A stretch of 64,000 bases of DNA from Saururus chinensis. Lineage: Eukaryota; Streptophyta; Magnoliopsida; Piperales; Saururaceae. Location of the stretch: NCBI GenBank assembly GCA_035235625.1, contig CP141147.1, forward strand, positions 5,321,001-5,385,000, in the 5' to 3' direction. Below are positions 1 to 12,010 of this stretch, in pieces. The notes beneath the pieces are model-generated. The model saw only the letters and a program-made list of their open reading frames with translations, was not told the DNA's origin and made no database searches. Position 1 is the stretch's first letter, and each line of letters starts with the position of its first letter. Made by a program: the position numbers and the translations under genes.

Positions 1-895
1 TGAATCATGTATGAGATGATATCGTGATAATTGGAAATGAATTATGAATGATATGATATTATGATATGCCATGTGAAATGGTATGCAGGATGGATGAATG
101 CATTGGAAATGAATCATGAATGATATGATATTATGATATGCCATGTGAAATGGTATGCAGGATGGATGAATGCATTAGAAATAAATCATGAATGAAATGA
201 TATTATGATATGCCATGTGAAATGGCATGCAGAAGATATGTTGATGACCTTATGAGTATATGTTCGGGATAAGTAGTTATGTACAGGTTATGCAAATATA
301 TCATGATGAATGCATGTGATTTATTTGATGAATTCTAGGTGAAATATATGTGATGATTTCGAGTTTATTCTCTCGACATATAAAACCTTACTGAGTTTTA
401 CTCACCCCTCTTTTTGTGTTTTATTTTGGGGCTGCATGGCATGACATGCGGTTAACCAGGATCCTCTGTATGAGGAACAGTCGGGGAGAGCATGGGAGTA
501 GGCATGGGTGCCTTTGGACCTTGTTATGTTTTCTAATTTATGTTGTTATGATAATAGAACATCATATATGGTGGTTCTTGTTTTAGACTTGTGTATATTT
601 TATGTTTCTAGATCAGTTTAAGACTTTATGATTCGAGCCATGTGTGTCGGCTCAGGATTCTAAGTATGTGGGTATAAGACATATGGACTAATTTAGAGTT
701 AAAGTCCTCTTCTATATTCTCCTTATTTCTCTTACACAAAGGTTTAAAGGAGCGCAACTTTGTATGTGAAATTCACCCCATTAAGGGGTTAAAGTCTTCC
801 ACTATTTTAAACAAACCAACTCTGTCACCCCTATGCGCTCAGACCATCCCTTGGACAGGGTTCAGTTCGGGTCAGGTAGGTGCCGGAGCGTGACA
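1..895 (+). mobile_element. E-family solo LTR, 3' part (window edge)
   Basis: This is the 3' part of a long LTR that recurs in the window at 6.5, 44.1, 52.6, 55.2 and 59.1 kb. It shares the block around 430-480 (GGGGCTGCATGGCATGACA) and the terminal GGAGCGTGACA, which ends at 895. A TAACC stretch directly follows. The uninterrupted site in a related copy near 58.9 kb reads GTTAACCGATC, so TAACC is the probable target duplication. Transcription sense is taken as plus because a TATA box and splice-donor motifs lie on that sense in the fuller copies. No coding capacity is seen. The 5' part lies outside the window. Confidence 0.75.
31..240. repeat. 72-bp tandem repeat inside E LTR
   Basis: Three copies of a unit of about 72 bp start near 31, 103 and 175. 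Each carries GATATGATATTATGATATG, then CCATGTGAAATGG and a GCAGGATGGATGAATGCATT-like end. The equivalent zone of other E copies has shorter degenerate repeats of GAGACACTTCTCATGCAGG (about 46,270-46,520 and 54,360-54,480), so this is a repeat-prone part of the LTR. Confidence 0.85.
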
Positions 896-3700
896 TAACC
901 GATCTACTCTTGAAGAGCAAAGACTACTGGTACTCCCTTAGTCTGTCGACAAGGGATTCATTTTTCTTAAGTACAATTTGAAAAACATGTCATTTTTCAT
1001 TATCATGTTAGTATGGGGATAATCGTGTTATCGATCACACACAAGCACACATAGTCGTTAGATGAGAAAATGATAAGGTAGTGGCCGTGTGCGCGATAGC
1101 ATGACTGTATATATCAACGTATTTCAATACAATAGGGGGACCGTCGTGCCATCCAAAACATGCTTGCTTTGCATATTGTGTATTTTCTAATACGATTGTT
1201 TACTTCTTATATGGAGAGAAAAGGGATCCAAAAGCTACCTCCCAAATAAAGAAGAAGAAGGGTCTGAAGGTTGAAAGGACCATAATAATAAGATTCCTCA
1301 GCATAATAATAAGATTCCTCAGGAAAATAAACGAAGAAGTTGTTTAATCTCGGGACATCAAGGAACAGTCCCGGGAGGTCAAGGAACAACCCTGGGATGA
1401 AAAAGAAGAGGAAAGCAAAAATAAGACTCAAAATAAAGAAGTGGTCCCTCAGTAGAAAATAGAGCTGACAATAAAGAAGCTGAAAGCTTCAAATGTTAGC
1501 CCTATCACACCCCTCCTACCTCTGGTGCCCAAGAGGACGAGGTACACAATCACTAATCCACCGGCTCATGCATCTAAGAATGAGGAGCCAACCAAGAAGG
1601 TAGCCACTGAGGGCTCGAAGAAGTCAAAGAATTACAACAACTACATTGAAGAGAAGATTGCAAAGATGGGACACATGGAAAGTGTGACACAAAAGGCAAA
1701 ATGAGAGGATGAAGTTCCATTGGCATCTGGCCCATATGTTATCCCTCCACACAGTCAAAGTCTCCCACCCCGGAAATGGTGGGCTCAAATGCTACTAACA
1801 GTAGTTCCACTATATCGGATACCCCTCCAGTTGATTAGGAACTACTAGAGAGTGTTTGCCAAGTGATAAACGTAGAAGAGCATGCTGAGCAGTAGAAGAA
1901 CAAGGAGGTTGTTTTGGTGCCACATGGCTATCTTGATATAAAGACGGTGTTCCACTTGGAGATTCAATGGGTTGAAGATCAGGAGATCATCTAGGACTTT
2001 CTAGCGCACCCATATAAGGAATGACCCATGGTGACACTTCTCCACACTGACCACGTATCTTTGCTTATGCAGGAGTGCATAACAAATGAGGTATTATCGT
2101 ATTATTAATCATATGTTTTATTGCATAGCATGTCATGAATCACACAATATAAGAAAAAGGTAAAGGCTATTTCTATTTAGCGCTTTAATGATAATACAAA
2201 ATGTCTTCGTATAGTTGTATGAATAACAAGCTAAGTTTCATATGATATTATATTGTATGAATATTGTATTTGTGATACATAATGTAAATTATATCTTGTA
2301 ATTAGTTACACGATATACTCATATATCGTATTGTGATTGACACGACTCATCGATCATCGTGTTATGATTAACACGATTGGTTTGTTGATGATTCTAGGTC
2401 ATAGACATCTTCTACCAGCTTTTGGAGGAGCGCAATGCTAGAAATCCCAACCTTTACCCCAACTATTTTTTCAAGAAGTATGCAATCCAACACTATTACA
2501 ACGTTGGGACATAGCACGGCCCGAAGGATAGGCTCTCCAAAATTGTTGGCATCTTGATGAGGAGGCTGAATGTTAACACCGAGAGTGATTTCATTTTGAT
2601 CTATGTCACTTGACTTTTTCTTTTTCTAATTGTCCACTATAAGGAGAAGAGGTTTAGGTGGTACAACCCACTAAAGGGTGAGTACAACCACCACTTCGCA
2701 GAGTGGACCACATTAGAAAACATGTTGCCCAATAAATGGAGAGGTTCCTGCACAAAAGGGTACAACAAAGTAGCCATTGACGAAGATCAATAAATTCCCA
2801 TATCAAGAAACCAATGAAGACTGTGGTGTGTTCATCATGTATTATATAGTGAAGCTGGCTAGAGGAGTCCTTCAACTTGATTTTACCCAAGCTGAAATCA
2901 GAGACTTGGTCAGTCCTCAAATCTGTGCGGCAATTCTTTGGGGCCGAATCGATCTAATAGAATTCGATCTAGATGTGAATGAATTGTATTTAGGCAATAG
3001 ACAATTTACAATTTATACACATACAATACACAAATTGTAAATACTCAATTGATATTGACAATACATAGTTTATTAATTGACAATTTATTTTTTTATTCCA
3101 CATCGTGTAATCCTCTACATGAATTGACTGTCATCATGTAACTGATGGCGTATGTACGTTTGTTGTTTGAACATTTCAAATCGTGTAAGCAGCCCAATGG
3201 TTATATTTCAGCCATGTTAGTACTTACACGAAGACGCATTAAGTCGTGAGTTCGATCATATGACCTATATTGATACTGTGTTAGTACACATATGATCATT
3301 GCATTGGTCGTATGTCCAAGCAGACAACCTATATTAATATCAGCGTATTATTATGATGAGCATGTATGGCACAAAATAAATATTTGTAGACAAAGCATGT
3401 TCAATGCCCTCAAATTGAAAATGGAATGACTCTTCAAATATGGAGTGATGCTTCAGAAATTGAAATGTTCATTTAATGTTTTTATTGTGTTATCATTATT
3501 ACAACTTTGTGTATATTGTATCATTGGCGACATGAAAAATGCTTAGATAATTAAATAAATAGATATGTAAGGAATAACACATGAGGGGTTATGTTATTTT
3601 ATCGTTCACACGAGCTTCATTGACATTGTGTAAGTAAACACACACTCGATGTTGTTGTTGTGTTTCCAATCAAACGACCTTTACAACTATGGTGTCCCCG
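896..3700 (+). pseudogene. Ulp1-like (C48) protease transposon gene, copy A, decayed
   Basis: This is a broken multi-exon gene of the Ulp1/SUMO-protease type carried by plant Mutator- and CACTA-class transposons. A Lys/Glu-rich exon runs from about 1,222 and matches the intact frame of copy B (58,014-58,616, minus), but here has stops. A later exon ends near 2,090 at GAG|GT. An intron of about 306 bp ends at TTCTAG (2,396). The protease exon follows, reading DFILIYVT, a TGA at 2,611-2,613 where the Trp of the usual His-Trp pair is expected, then HYKEKRFRWYNPLKGEY. The frame at 2,777-3,040 has YQETNEDCGVFIMYYIV, which holds the oxyanion Gln and nucleophile Cys. The catalytic His is not obvious. 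From about 3,040 to 3,700 there is only AT-rich DNA with ACACGA-type motifs. It is non-functional as read. Confidence 0.75.
2777..3040 (+). pseudogene. Ulp1 protease C-terminal catalytic segment
   Basis: This 87-residue open segment of copy A carries the C48 peptidase signature. The motif Q-x-x-N-x-DCGVF at residues 10-20 supplies the oxyanion-hole glutamine and the catalytic cysteine. A hydrophobic helix (IMYYIVKLARGV) and a charged tail (QAEIRDLVSPQICAAIL) follow, as in plant transposon Ulp1 domains. It is only the end of the domain. The His/Asp part lies upstream in 2,560-2,700, behind a stop. The first Met here is an artefact of that break. Confidence 0.7.
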
Positions 3701-4659
3701 AAAACATGATAAGGATGATTTTGTCCAAAATAGTTCAAGAAGACAATTTTTCTTGTGAAAAAAAGATCTAACTTTTATTAATATATTCATTTACAAAATA
3801 GTACTCCATTACATTCAAAGCCATTACAAAACATCAAGCGCTTACAAGGATACATTACAAAACATTCAAAAACTTAAAAATTACATCAGTAGACCACAAT
3901 CTTGTCACCGATTGCAACTTTGAGAAAGAAGACCGTACACCATCTTTCTCTCTATGGCAACAACCTGGTAAATCATCATTTAAAATGCAATTCGACATTT
4001 GGGACATTCAAATAATGCCAGACTATGACTTGTCCTCCTCAGAGGCTAGTGAGGACCGCACTAGTCTACTCATCCGCCTCAGAGGGTGAGGAATCATGAT
4101 CTGGAGATGTTTCAATGTTCCAATGGCTCCCCCATTTTTTCCCAGATGTCTCACCATGTTGTGCTCATGGAGATGGATGGTGTTCGATCTATCTCGGCGC
4201 TGAAGTTCCTTGGGCGAGCGTTCTCCCAGTAGACTCTTTACAATGGGCACCAAATGGTTACTTGATCTAACAGGATGTAACAGATTTATAATTGCCAATT
4301 TGGAATTGCAAGCATAAAAAATTGGAGACGACTCCTCACGAATTGATGATTCAGATTTAATCATGATGCGTATATTGAAGTGACTCTTTGGAAATTGATC
4401 ATTTATTTATTTCCATTGTCGTGTAATTGGTAACACGTAAACCCTTTGGGTGTATTTTCGATTACATGATATGTATACATTAGAGAATATTAACAAACAA
4501 AAATTCAAACTATCATGTTACTGATATCACGATCATTAACTAGGTCGTGTTATCAATCAGACGACCTTTAGTATGTGTTTGAGGTTTATCACATGTCAAG
4601 GGCAATCAAAGCCATGTTTTTGGGAAAGAATTGAGCATGAAACTCCTTCTTGAATGTGT
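3700..4659. other. Non-coding remainder of Ulp1 element A
   Basis: This AT-rich DNA has repeated TCGTGTTA / TAACACGA-type motifs at about 4,420-4,440 and 4,505-4,565, the same style as the introns of copies A-C. One open frame of 113 codons on the minus strand (4,023-4,364) has no family I recognise. Its local composition is slightly richer, so it may be a decayed exon of the same element, but I cannot support a gene. Confidence 0.4.
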
Positions 4660-5955
4660 ACCATGTAAAGAACTTATGAGTCATATGTCAAGGCTATTGG
4701 CTAATTTCTTAATCAAAATTATGTCTAAAAACCTTGTGTGTGTATTATCTTATAATGTAATTTGAGGTTGTTGTAGTCGAGTCAAATTTGGAATTGACAG
4801 ACTTGAAAAATAAAAGTAAACGTGTTCTTATGGATCAAGATAGAAGATTGACAAATGTTGAAGGCTATTTATGCTTATTCATATTACATTTGCATACCAA
4901 AATTACTTGAATAAGTTTCAGAAGTGATTTCAAAGGTTTTAAAGTTAAAATACAAAATGGTAAAATGTAGGGTACACAATAATAAAACTGTTGATCGGAC
5001 ACTTGATTTCACGCTATGTAAAATGAAGCCGAGAGTTATCGATCGATTGCTCTCGTGAATTGATTATTCACTTGAAGTATCGTGCACAAAATAAATAGTG
5101 AACAATATATTGTTGGTTTGGAATGATCAATCACTTCAAGGACATGTTACCCTAATTAAGCCATTCCAATTTTAATTTCTTTCCTTATTTAATTTAAAGA
5201 TCTAAACCGACTTAAGGAGTTACATGAGGTTAAGAAATTGTAAAATATGAGAAGGAAAACCTAGAGGAGATTAGAGAAAAGGGTGTATATCTTTTTCACA
5301 TTCTTTTCCAAAGAGGATTCACATGATGCTTTGAATTAAAGTTCAATGGTGAATTCATGAAGATATTCCACAACTAAAAGGAGATTTCACATAGAGATTT
5401 CAAAGGAGTTGCAGCATATCTTTGATGGAAGATTGAAGATTTTCAAGGAGGCCAAAGTCAATACACCAAGAGGTACATGTTGAAGGCTAGAAAAAGACGA
5501 AGATAGAGGAAGGAGTAAGAAGAAGTTTTATGTCCTTCAGGAAGAAGACTCAAAAACCAATAATAACAAACATTTGTGGAGATCTAAATGAGAAGAGCTT
5601 GTGTTAGAGTCAAAGTAAAGGTTGGTGGTTTGCTTATGTCAATGTAAATTGTCTTGCTTACTAGTAGTATATTGATTTGGCTCTAGTGTAGAACTGCCAT
5701 AGCTTTTTACCCAAGTTTGGGGTTTCTATGTTAAATTACTATGTTCATGTATAGATTGAATGCTTATGGTTTGAATGATTAATACAATGTGATTGATATT
5801 TGAGAAAATATATATTTGATTTTGTTACATATATATATTCTGCACAAAGAGACTTGAAATTGTAGTCTTTATTTTCATAGATAATCGGACTAGGGACAAT
5901 CTAGTGATACATTATACTCTTCTAGACAGATATTAAACTTGCACATCACATCTTG
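4660..5955 (+). mobile_element. Copia-like LTR copy F1 (approximate ends)
   Basis: It is similar along most of its length to 41,585-42,580. Shared blocks include TTCTTATGGATCAAGAT, AAATGAAGCCGAGAG followed by TCGATC-rich text, and a tail with GACTAGGG(A/G)CAATCTA then ATTAAACT. The related copy starts TGTTAGAATATATG, a typical Copia LTR beginning. It is non-coding. It lies between element A and a Gypsy gag fragment. The ends are estimated from the alignment with F2. Confidence 0.55.
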
Positions 5956-5968
5956 ATCCTTGGTTGAC

Positions 5969-6509
5969 CTAGTGTTGTGTCATATTCCACCTACGTTCGC
6001 CACCAAAGCTTGTATCCCCCTCTAGATACATCACTACCATAGTTACTATCTCATCCCATGTGGTATGGATCATCTTGACATAGCTTTCCATGTCCCAAAG
6101 GTAGTTGCCAATCTCCTTGGTGCCACATATCCCTGAGTATGCATTTGACTCAGGCACCTTTTCCTTCTTTGTTACATGCTGAGATGAGCTTTCACCCCAT
6201 CTCATCAAGTGGTATTGATGACTGCCCTCTTATATACCAACACTTAGTCCATCAGCTCCTTGAATTTTGTTGCCTCATCATTCACAACTTACTGCATCCG
6301 TTGCCAAAGGAAATCCATCATTGTAGTCACATCAATAGCCAACATTGTGAAACAGATCACCCCTTCAGTCGAACTGTGTTCCTGATACTCATCAAGGTGG
6401 TGAGAGACTTCTAGAATAGACATAAGTGGATCAAACATCCCAAAATGCCACTGAATTTGATGCAAGAAGGCTTAGACTTCAGCCAACACGTCATTCATTG
6501 TAGCCATTT
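5969..6509 (-). pseudogene. Gypsy-type retrotransposon gag fragment
   Basis: The minus-strand frame at 5,969-6,208 contains GTKEIGNYLWDMESYV and then VTMVVMYLEGD. This matches the retrotransposon gag core of plant Ty3/Gypsy elements (ELENFLWDMEQYF...MYLxGDA type). Reading on the same strand from about 6,507, an ATG and a gag-like N-terminus (MATMNDVLAEV) precede it, with several stops. The ATG sits two or three bases from the end of the E LTR at 6,510, in the same transcription sense. That suggests LTR plus gag of one element with its leader deleted. It is truncated after gag. Confidence 0.65.
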
Positions 6510-9500
6510 TGTCACGCCTCGGCACCAGTCGACCGGAGCTAAACCTGGTCCAAGGGACGATCGAAGCACACGGAGGGTGACAAAGTTAGTTTGTTTAACA
6601 TAGCAGAAGACTTTAAACCCTTTATCGGGTTAATTTCACATACGTTGTGCGCACCTTTAAACCTTTGTGCAAGAAAAATAAGGAAAATAAAAGAGAACTT
6701 TAACTCTAAATTAGTCTATAAATCATATACCCGCATACTTAAAATCCTGAGCTGTCACGCATGACTCGAATAAGAAAGTCTTAGATAGATTTAAAAACAT
6801 AAGATATACACCAGTCTGAAATAGCAACCACCATACATGATGTTCTATTATCATAACATCATAAATCAGACAACATAGAAAAGTCTAGAGGCATCCATGC
6901 CTAATCCCGTGCTCTCCCCGACCGTTCCTCATACAGAGGATCCTGGTTAACTGCATGTTATGCCATGCAGCACCAAAACAAAATACAGAAAGAGGGGTGA
7001 GTAAAACTCAGTAAGGTTTTATATGTCGAGAGAGTAAACTCAAAATCATCACATACATTTTAGTTAGAATTCATCACATAAATCACCTGCATGCATCATG
7101 ATATATTAGCATGACTTGTGCATGACTACTCATCACATACATATGCTCATAAGATCATCAATGTATCCCTTACATACCACTTCACATGGCATATCATAAT
7201 ATCATCTCATTCATGATTCATTTCCAATGCATTCATTCATCCTGCATATTATTCCACATAGTATATCTCAATATCATCTCATTCATGATTCATACTCATC
7301 GCATACATTCACGCTACATAATAGTGTCTCAACACACTAATCCATAATCATGCATATCAAACCATATCCACATGAGTCACATAAACTCAATTATCCCTAC
7401 ACAACCTGAGCATAATATTATCTTATACACATGTATCATCAACAACGGTGAATGTCTCCATAATGGAGAGAATTACAATCAGACCACATACGTTGGACGT
7501 AGTCTAATTTCCACGTAGGAAACCTAAGCTGTTTGGGGTAGTTAGCCCTTCTATCTGCTCGCCCTGGACAGTCCTAGCCAAGAATGTCTGAATCCCACAC
7601 AAGGAACCTAGAGCAGTGTGTTCGCCCTAGATATCTCTACGGTGGAAGAGTTTGAATTCCCACATAGGAAACCTAGAACATGTGGTAGCCGATGCACAAA
7701 GGTGTACTACTCTAGATTCTCAGGGTCTAGATGACTATCTCAAGAAATCTCAACCGCATTTGAGTCAACTCAACTCATCTCCATTCAACTCAACATCAAC
7801 TCAAATCAACTCAACCTTGGGAGGATACATGTTCCACACAGGAACTCAAATCGAAATCATGTCCTTTTGGGCCAACCAATTTTCAATAAGTCAATGATCG
7901 ATTAATATGGCACGCAATCTCACACCATTGCATTCAATTGATTGGCCATGGCTAATCTCGATAAAGTCTCATTTAAAAATTAATTTCATTATGCATGCAA
8001 CATGGTACATACGTGGGCAATACATACATGAATCCTAATTCATAAAATGAGCTCCCATCAGCCTCTCATGCATCATTTATAATCATAACATCAACCATTA
8101 CTATAATCATCCTCTACATGTGTGTACATGGTAGAAACATTCAATTCTAAGTATATGGACATGCATTGTAAATAACTCATCATCATACCACACACTTGCT
8201 TTTTAATATTTAATCATAGTTCCTTACTGAAATCATGGGTGAAAACCATCGGAAAACACAATTCAAATCAAGTACAACATCAAGCTAAACTTAGATAAGC
8301 GTATTCATACCACACTTGAAGTTAGACATGACACCATCTTTCACCCATAATTTAATAATGATATGTGAAGGCATATAATTTCATTCTCATGCCATAACCT
8401 TTATGGAATCATACTCAAAATATGAGGAATCATTCAGCATGGATTCAAGACAAGAGTTTATAACATGCTTAACCGATTAACATGAAATTCACTTAACATT
8501 TAAGCATTCATCATAGCCTCCAACATCTAATTTATACCCTTTTAGTAACTTATCCTAACATGTATTACTCATCATAATCATAAGAAATGATACTTAAGAG
8601 TAAAAACATAAAAAAAGAATAAAATACACAAAAATAGCCGAACTACAGTGTCGGTGTTTGAATGCCTGGCCGTTTGATAGGCTTGTCTAGCCATTCGATC
8701 GACTGTCGGGCTGTTTGATCGCTATAACAAACTTTCCTATTTCGTCTTCCCCATTTCGAAACCAAAATCGAAACTTCACATAAACATCTTAAACCTTCAA
8801 ATCTCACTCCAAACATCATAATAATGAAACCCATGCTTAGGAAATAGTCAATCTAGCCATTTACAACCAAAAAACACAAAGAAATCATAAGAAAGATTAA
8901 ACTTTCCTAAATCCGTCATTAAAGCTCAAATCCATAGAAACCTACTTCAAACTCCATCAAAACTCAAATATGAAATCACAGACACATTTAGGATGAAATC
9001 ACTTACCTTAAATGTGCTTCTTGACTTGAAATCGATCCTCCAATAGCTTCAAATCCTACCCATAATAGGGTTTTTAGCAATACTTACATAAATCCGATTT
9101 AAAATACCTAAATCTCTTGAAAATTAGTAGAAGTAGGGTTTATTGAGTTCAAAAACAAAATTCCTTTCATAAGGGTTTGAAATAGAGGTTCAAATCAGTA
9201 GCTTTTTAGGTAGAAATCGAGATTAAAACTTGTTAAAAGAAAAGATTTGGAAAGTTTAGGAGAAACCCTAAGAAATTAGTGGAAAATTAGGCTAATCCTT
9301 ACCTTAATCGCATTTCCTTCTTTGGAAATGGGTATTAGGGCTCCTAAGCCCTAGATTTCCAGCCCTTCCCAATTAAGAAAGTGGCTGAGCCTTTCTATTT
9401 ATAGTAGGCTTTGGGGTAAAACTAACAAATAGGTGGGGTGTAAATAAAATTTAACACTAAAAAGGGAAAACTTCCTTATTTTAAACCCAAATTGGAGTCT

Positions 9501-9806
9501 AAAAATTTTAAAAATTTAATTACTATCTTAAGAAGTTGTTAGAGTCATTTGAGACCTATAATCTCAATTTTGCATGTGGGCCCACGGTAGGTCCCGACCC
9601 CTAACTTTACGGGTAAAATAGTAAAAAATTCCAAAAATTCAAAAAAAAATCCTATTGACTTATTTTAACATAAAAACCATCTTAGTGAAGAAAATTTGAT
9701 CCAAAACCTTTTTTAATCACTTTAATTTTAAAAATAAGTCAAAATTGGTCAAAGTTAACATTAAACCACAATAACCACTAAATAAGATTAAAATAAACCG
9801 GTTATA
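6510..9806 (-). mobile_element. E-family LTR, near full length
   Basis: It starts TGTCACGCCTCGG on the plus strand and ends near CCGGTTATA. It is about 3.3 kb, with no coding capacity. On the minus sense a TATA box (CTATAAATAG) lies at 9,395-9,404. Splice-donor-like AAGGTAAG motifs follow at 9,297-9,305 and 9,001-9,008. The CATGGCATAACATGC block is at about 6,950-6,970 and GATATG/CATTCAT repeats at 7,180-7,310. It is probably the 5' LTR of the element whose gag follows at 6,509. A 5-bp duplication is not evident. Confidence 0.75.
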
Positions 9807-10136
9807 TGTAGGGGTGTGTGGCTTGACTACACCGTGCTATTAACAGCAAACTCACCCTGCTTTTAACCTACTTTTTACACAGCAAGCACAAGTAAGAGAT
9901 AGGAAAAAGAGGTTTCGTCTTCAAACCTTTTGTTCCAATCACCTCTACTTCATTTTACAATGAATAAGGCCTTCTACCTTGCTCCCAAACCCAAGGTACA
10001 ACTCTGCACCAACAAAGTAACACCCCTTTCGAAAACTTGACCCCTAGCCAAGCCTCTCTCAACTCTCAAAGTCCTCCTAAACTATTTTTGTTTATGTTTA
10101 ATGCCATTTCAATTAGCCACACACCCTTACATGTAA
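9804..10136. mobile_element. Small inverted-repeat (MITE-like) sequence
   Basis: TTATATGTAGGGGTGTGTGG at the left (9,802-9,821) is matched in reverse complement by CCACACACCCTTACATGTAA at the right (about 10,117-10,136), with 18 of 20 bases equal. About 330 bp of unremarkable non-coding DNA lies between. It abuts the end of the E LTR, so it may be a MITE that inserted at or beside it. No target duplication is certain. Confidence 0.4.
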
Positions 10137-10158
10137 AGGAGGGTCTAGGAAGTTAGTA

Positions 10159-10262
10159 CTCTCTCTGATCCACATTAATAGCTCCATTTAGGTTTTAAAA
10201 AGGAACTAGTTTCTCTTCATTTTGAAAAACCAAATGGAGCTATTAATATGGGACAAAGGGAG
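10159..10262. mobile_element. Stowaway-like MITE
   Basis: A 104-bp hairpin element flanked by TA on both sides (10,157-10,158 and 10,263-10,264). The left arm reads CTCTCTCTGATCCACATTAA then TAGCTCCATTTAG. The right arm reads CAAATGGAGC then TATTAATATGGGACAAAGGG and AG. CTCCCTC...GGGAG ends with TA duplication are the Stowaway/Mariner MITE signature. A relative is at 47,659-47,765. Confidence 0.85.
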
Positions 10263-10264
10263 TA

Positions 10265-10994
10265 CTACAAGAACTTGCTCGACCTTGATATAAATTTGTC
10301 ACCCAAGTGTCACTGCCCACTACAATAAGGAAACCTATTCATAGTCTTACCCAAAACATCTTTTCAATGTCCCAGCCCACTTAGGAATAAGCTTACACCC
10401 TCCTTCAAGAGTCCAATCTCATCTAGTTGTCTTCGGTCTCATACTACAACTCAAAGACCTCAGCTTACATGCTTCTTGCCTCAGCAAAGTCCTAGCTATG
10501 TCCACCTTTCACATGAAGTTCTTGTTTCATTAGGATTTGGCCATCTTGAGTAGTCCTGCTTGCATCCATCACTGTCTCTGGGTTTTCCACTTGTGGTAGG
10601 CCTCCAAACACACTCTTAGTCGGGCTAGGACTCTAGTAAGAAAATTAGCAACCAACCATGCCTTCTTTAGTGTGCTCATCAACAATCCGACTTGCGCAAA
10701 AACCCTATCGGCATGTCCAAGCATAGCTACCCAATGTGCTTATGAATCCAACCTTGCATATGTCTCCTACTCCAAGTATGAGTCTTCCTAATTAAGTCCA
10801 ACATGCATATAACTCTCCTTGTGCTAATGGTACCCAGCCTGCCATCAAGTCCCACTCTGAGCAAGACTAGGTAATCTTTTTGCCAATGCTCAAACACCGC
10901 TGAAACTCAACATACTCACTCAGAGCATTGCATTCCTATGCATGTGCATGCAAGGTAGACAACTAACGCCTTTGCCCATTTAGTGGCTAAGGGT
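10265..10994. other. No gene recognised
   Basis: Non-coding sequence with stops in all frames. The proximity of the LINE ORF1-like scrap at 10,995-11,216 suggests decayed retroelement, but I see no supporting motif. Confidence 0.3.
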
Positions 10995-11216
10995 CTAACA
11001 ATAGTCTATTCTTTTGGAATGTGGGTCTTCCCATAGTTGACCATATGTGCCAAGAAAATTTTGACAATCCTCATAATTAGAGAATTTAAATAATAAAATT
11101 CCATTTAAGAGGGAGATAGTTTCAACCCCTTCTGAAGGCTTCCAAATGCGCCTCACTGCACTTTTAAGACGTGTAAAAAGTCTCTTCCCCAGGAGATACC
11201 CAACAAGAGTGAGCAT
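10995..11216 (-). pseudogene. DUF4283-type LINE ORF1 fragment
   Basis: This 73-residue frame reads VGYLLGKRLFTRLKSAVRRI, then W, and later ISLLNGILLFKFSNYEDCQN. It matches the DUF4283 domain (LVGKLLGxRP...RxIW...VxxLGNGxFLFKF) found at the N-terminus of plant LINE ORF1 and zinc-knuckle proteins. It is a fragment. The zinc knuckle and reverse transcriptase parts are not visible nearby. Confidence 0.6.
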
Positions 11217-12010
11217 GAATGCTCTCCTTCCAATTTAATGAGATCACTTGTGATGGTCAATAAATTTTGATTATGCCCCTCAGAAAAATCTAGGAGAGGT
11301 GTATTCATCCTTGTTGAGTTTTGGTGAAGTGGGTAAGTAGGTTGCTTCAGAATGAAGGGCTGCTAGAGGTAGGAGTCGAATGTAATATTTAATACCCTTC
11401 AAACCAAGAGAGTCACTACATTGCTTTTAGCCCAAAACCAATGGTTAAGAACTACAAGATGTGGCCTCGTTGCACATGAATTTGTATCTACTAGTTAAGC
11501 AACAATCAAGCATCCAGCCACATAAACTAGGGAAAAAATATGCATCTTATTTGCTAGCTAAAATATTAATGCACGATGAATTATGACCTTACAAAAATGC
11601 AATTTTGTTGCCAACCTTACAAACTAGAAGTCTATTTTAGGTATCATTGGTTGCCAAGGTCATTTTTTATGCTTACAAACTTGAACTTTTGTCTTCTCCT
11701 TCCTTACACAATCTTCAACTCTTGAAGCTTCAATTATGGTTCACTATGATTTCCTCCATCTTCAGCATGTGTGTGATGCAGTGTGCTATCTCTTATAAGT
11801 CAATTCAGTTCATAAACTATTATGAATCAAATAAACTCATATCCCTTTGATTAAAATTCAATAATTTATAATGGTGTATGAAGGAACTTATCATAAGAGA
11901 ACTCTCTTTTAATTCACAGAATAACCTTCCTTCTTCCATTGTACCATTTCTAAGACCTTATATAGGGACTTGAGTCAGTTTATGTAACACCAGAGACTTA
12001 TGTTAGTTTA
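11217..12010. other. No gene recognised
   Basis: AT-rich DNA without a supportable frame. A near-duplicate of about 30 bp (GACTTATGTTAGTTTATGTAACACC-like, around 11,970-12,018) leads into the next LTR-like element. Confidence 0.3.

Noticed and set aside
31..240. CRISPR-like direct repeats
   Set aside because: Contiguous 72-bp tandem units without spacers, inside an LTR of a plant genome.
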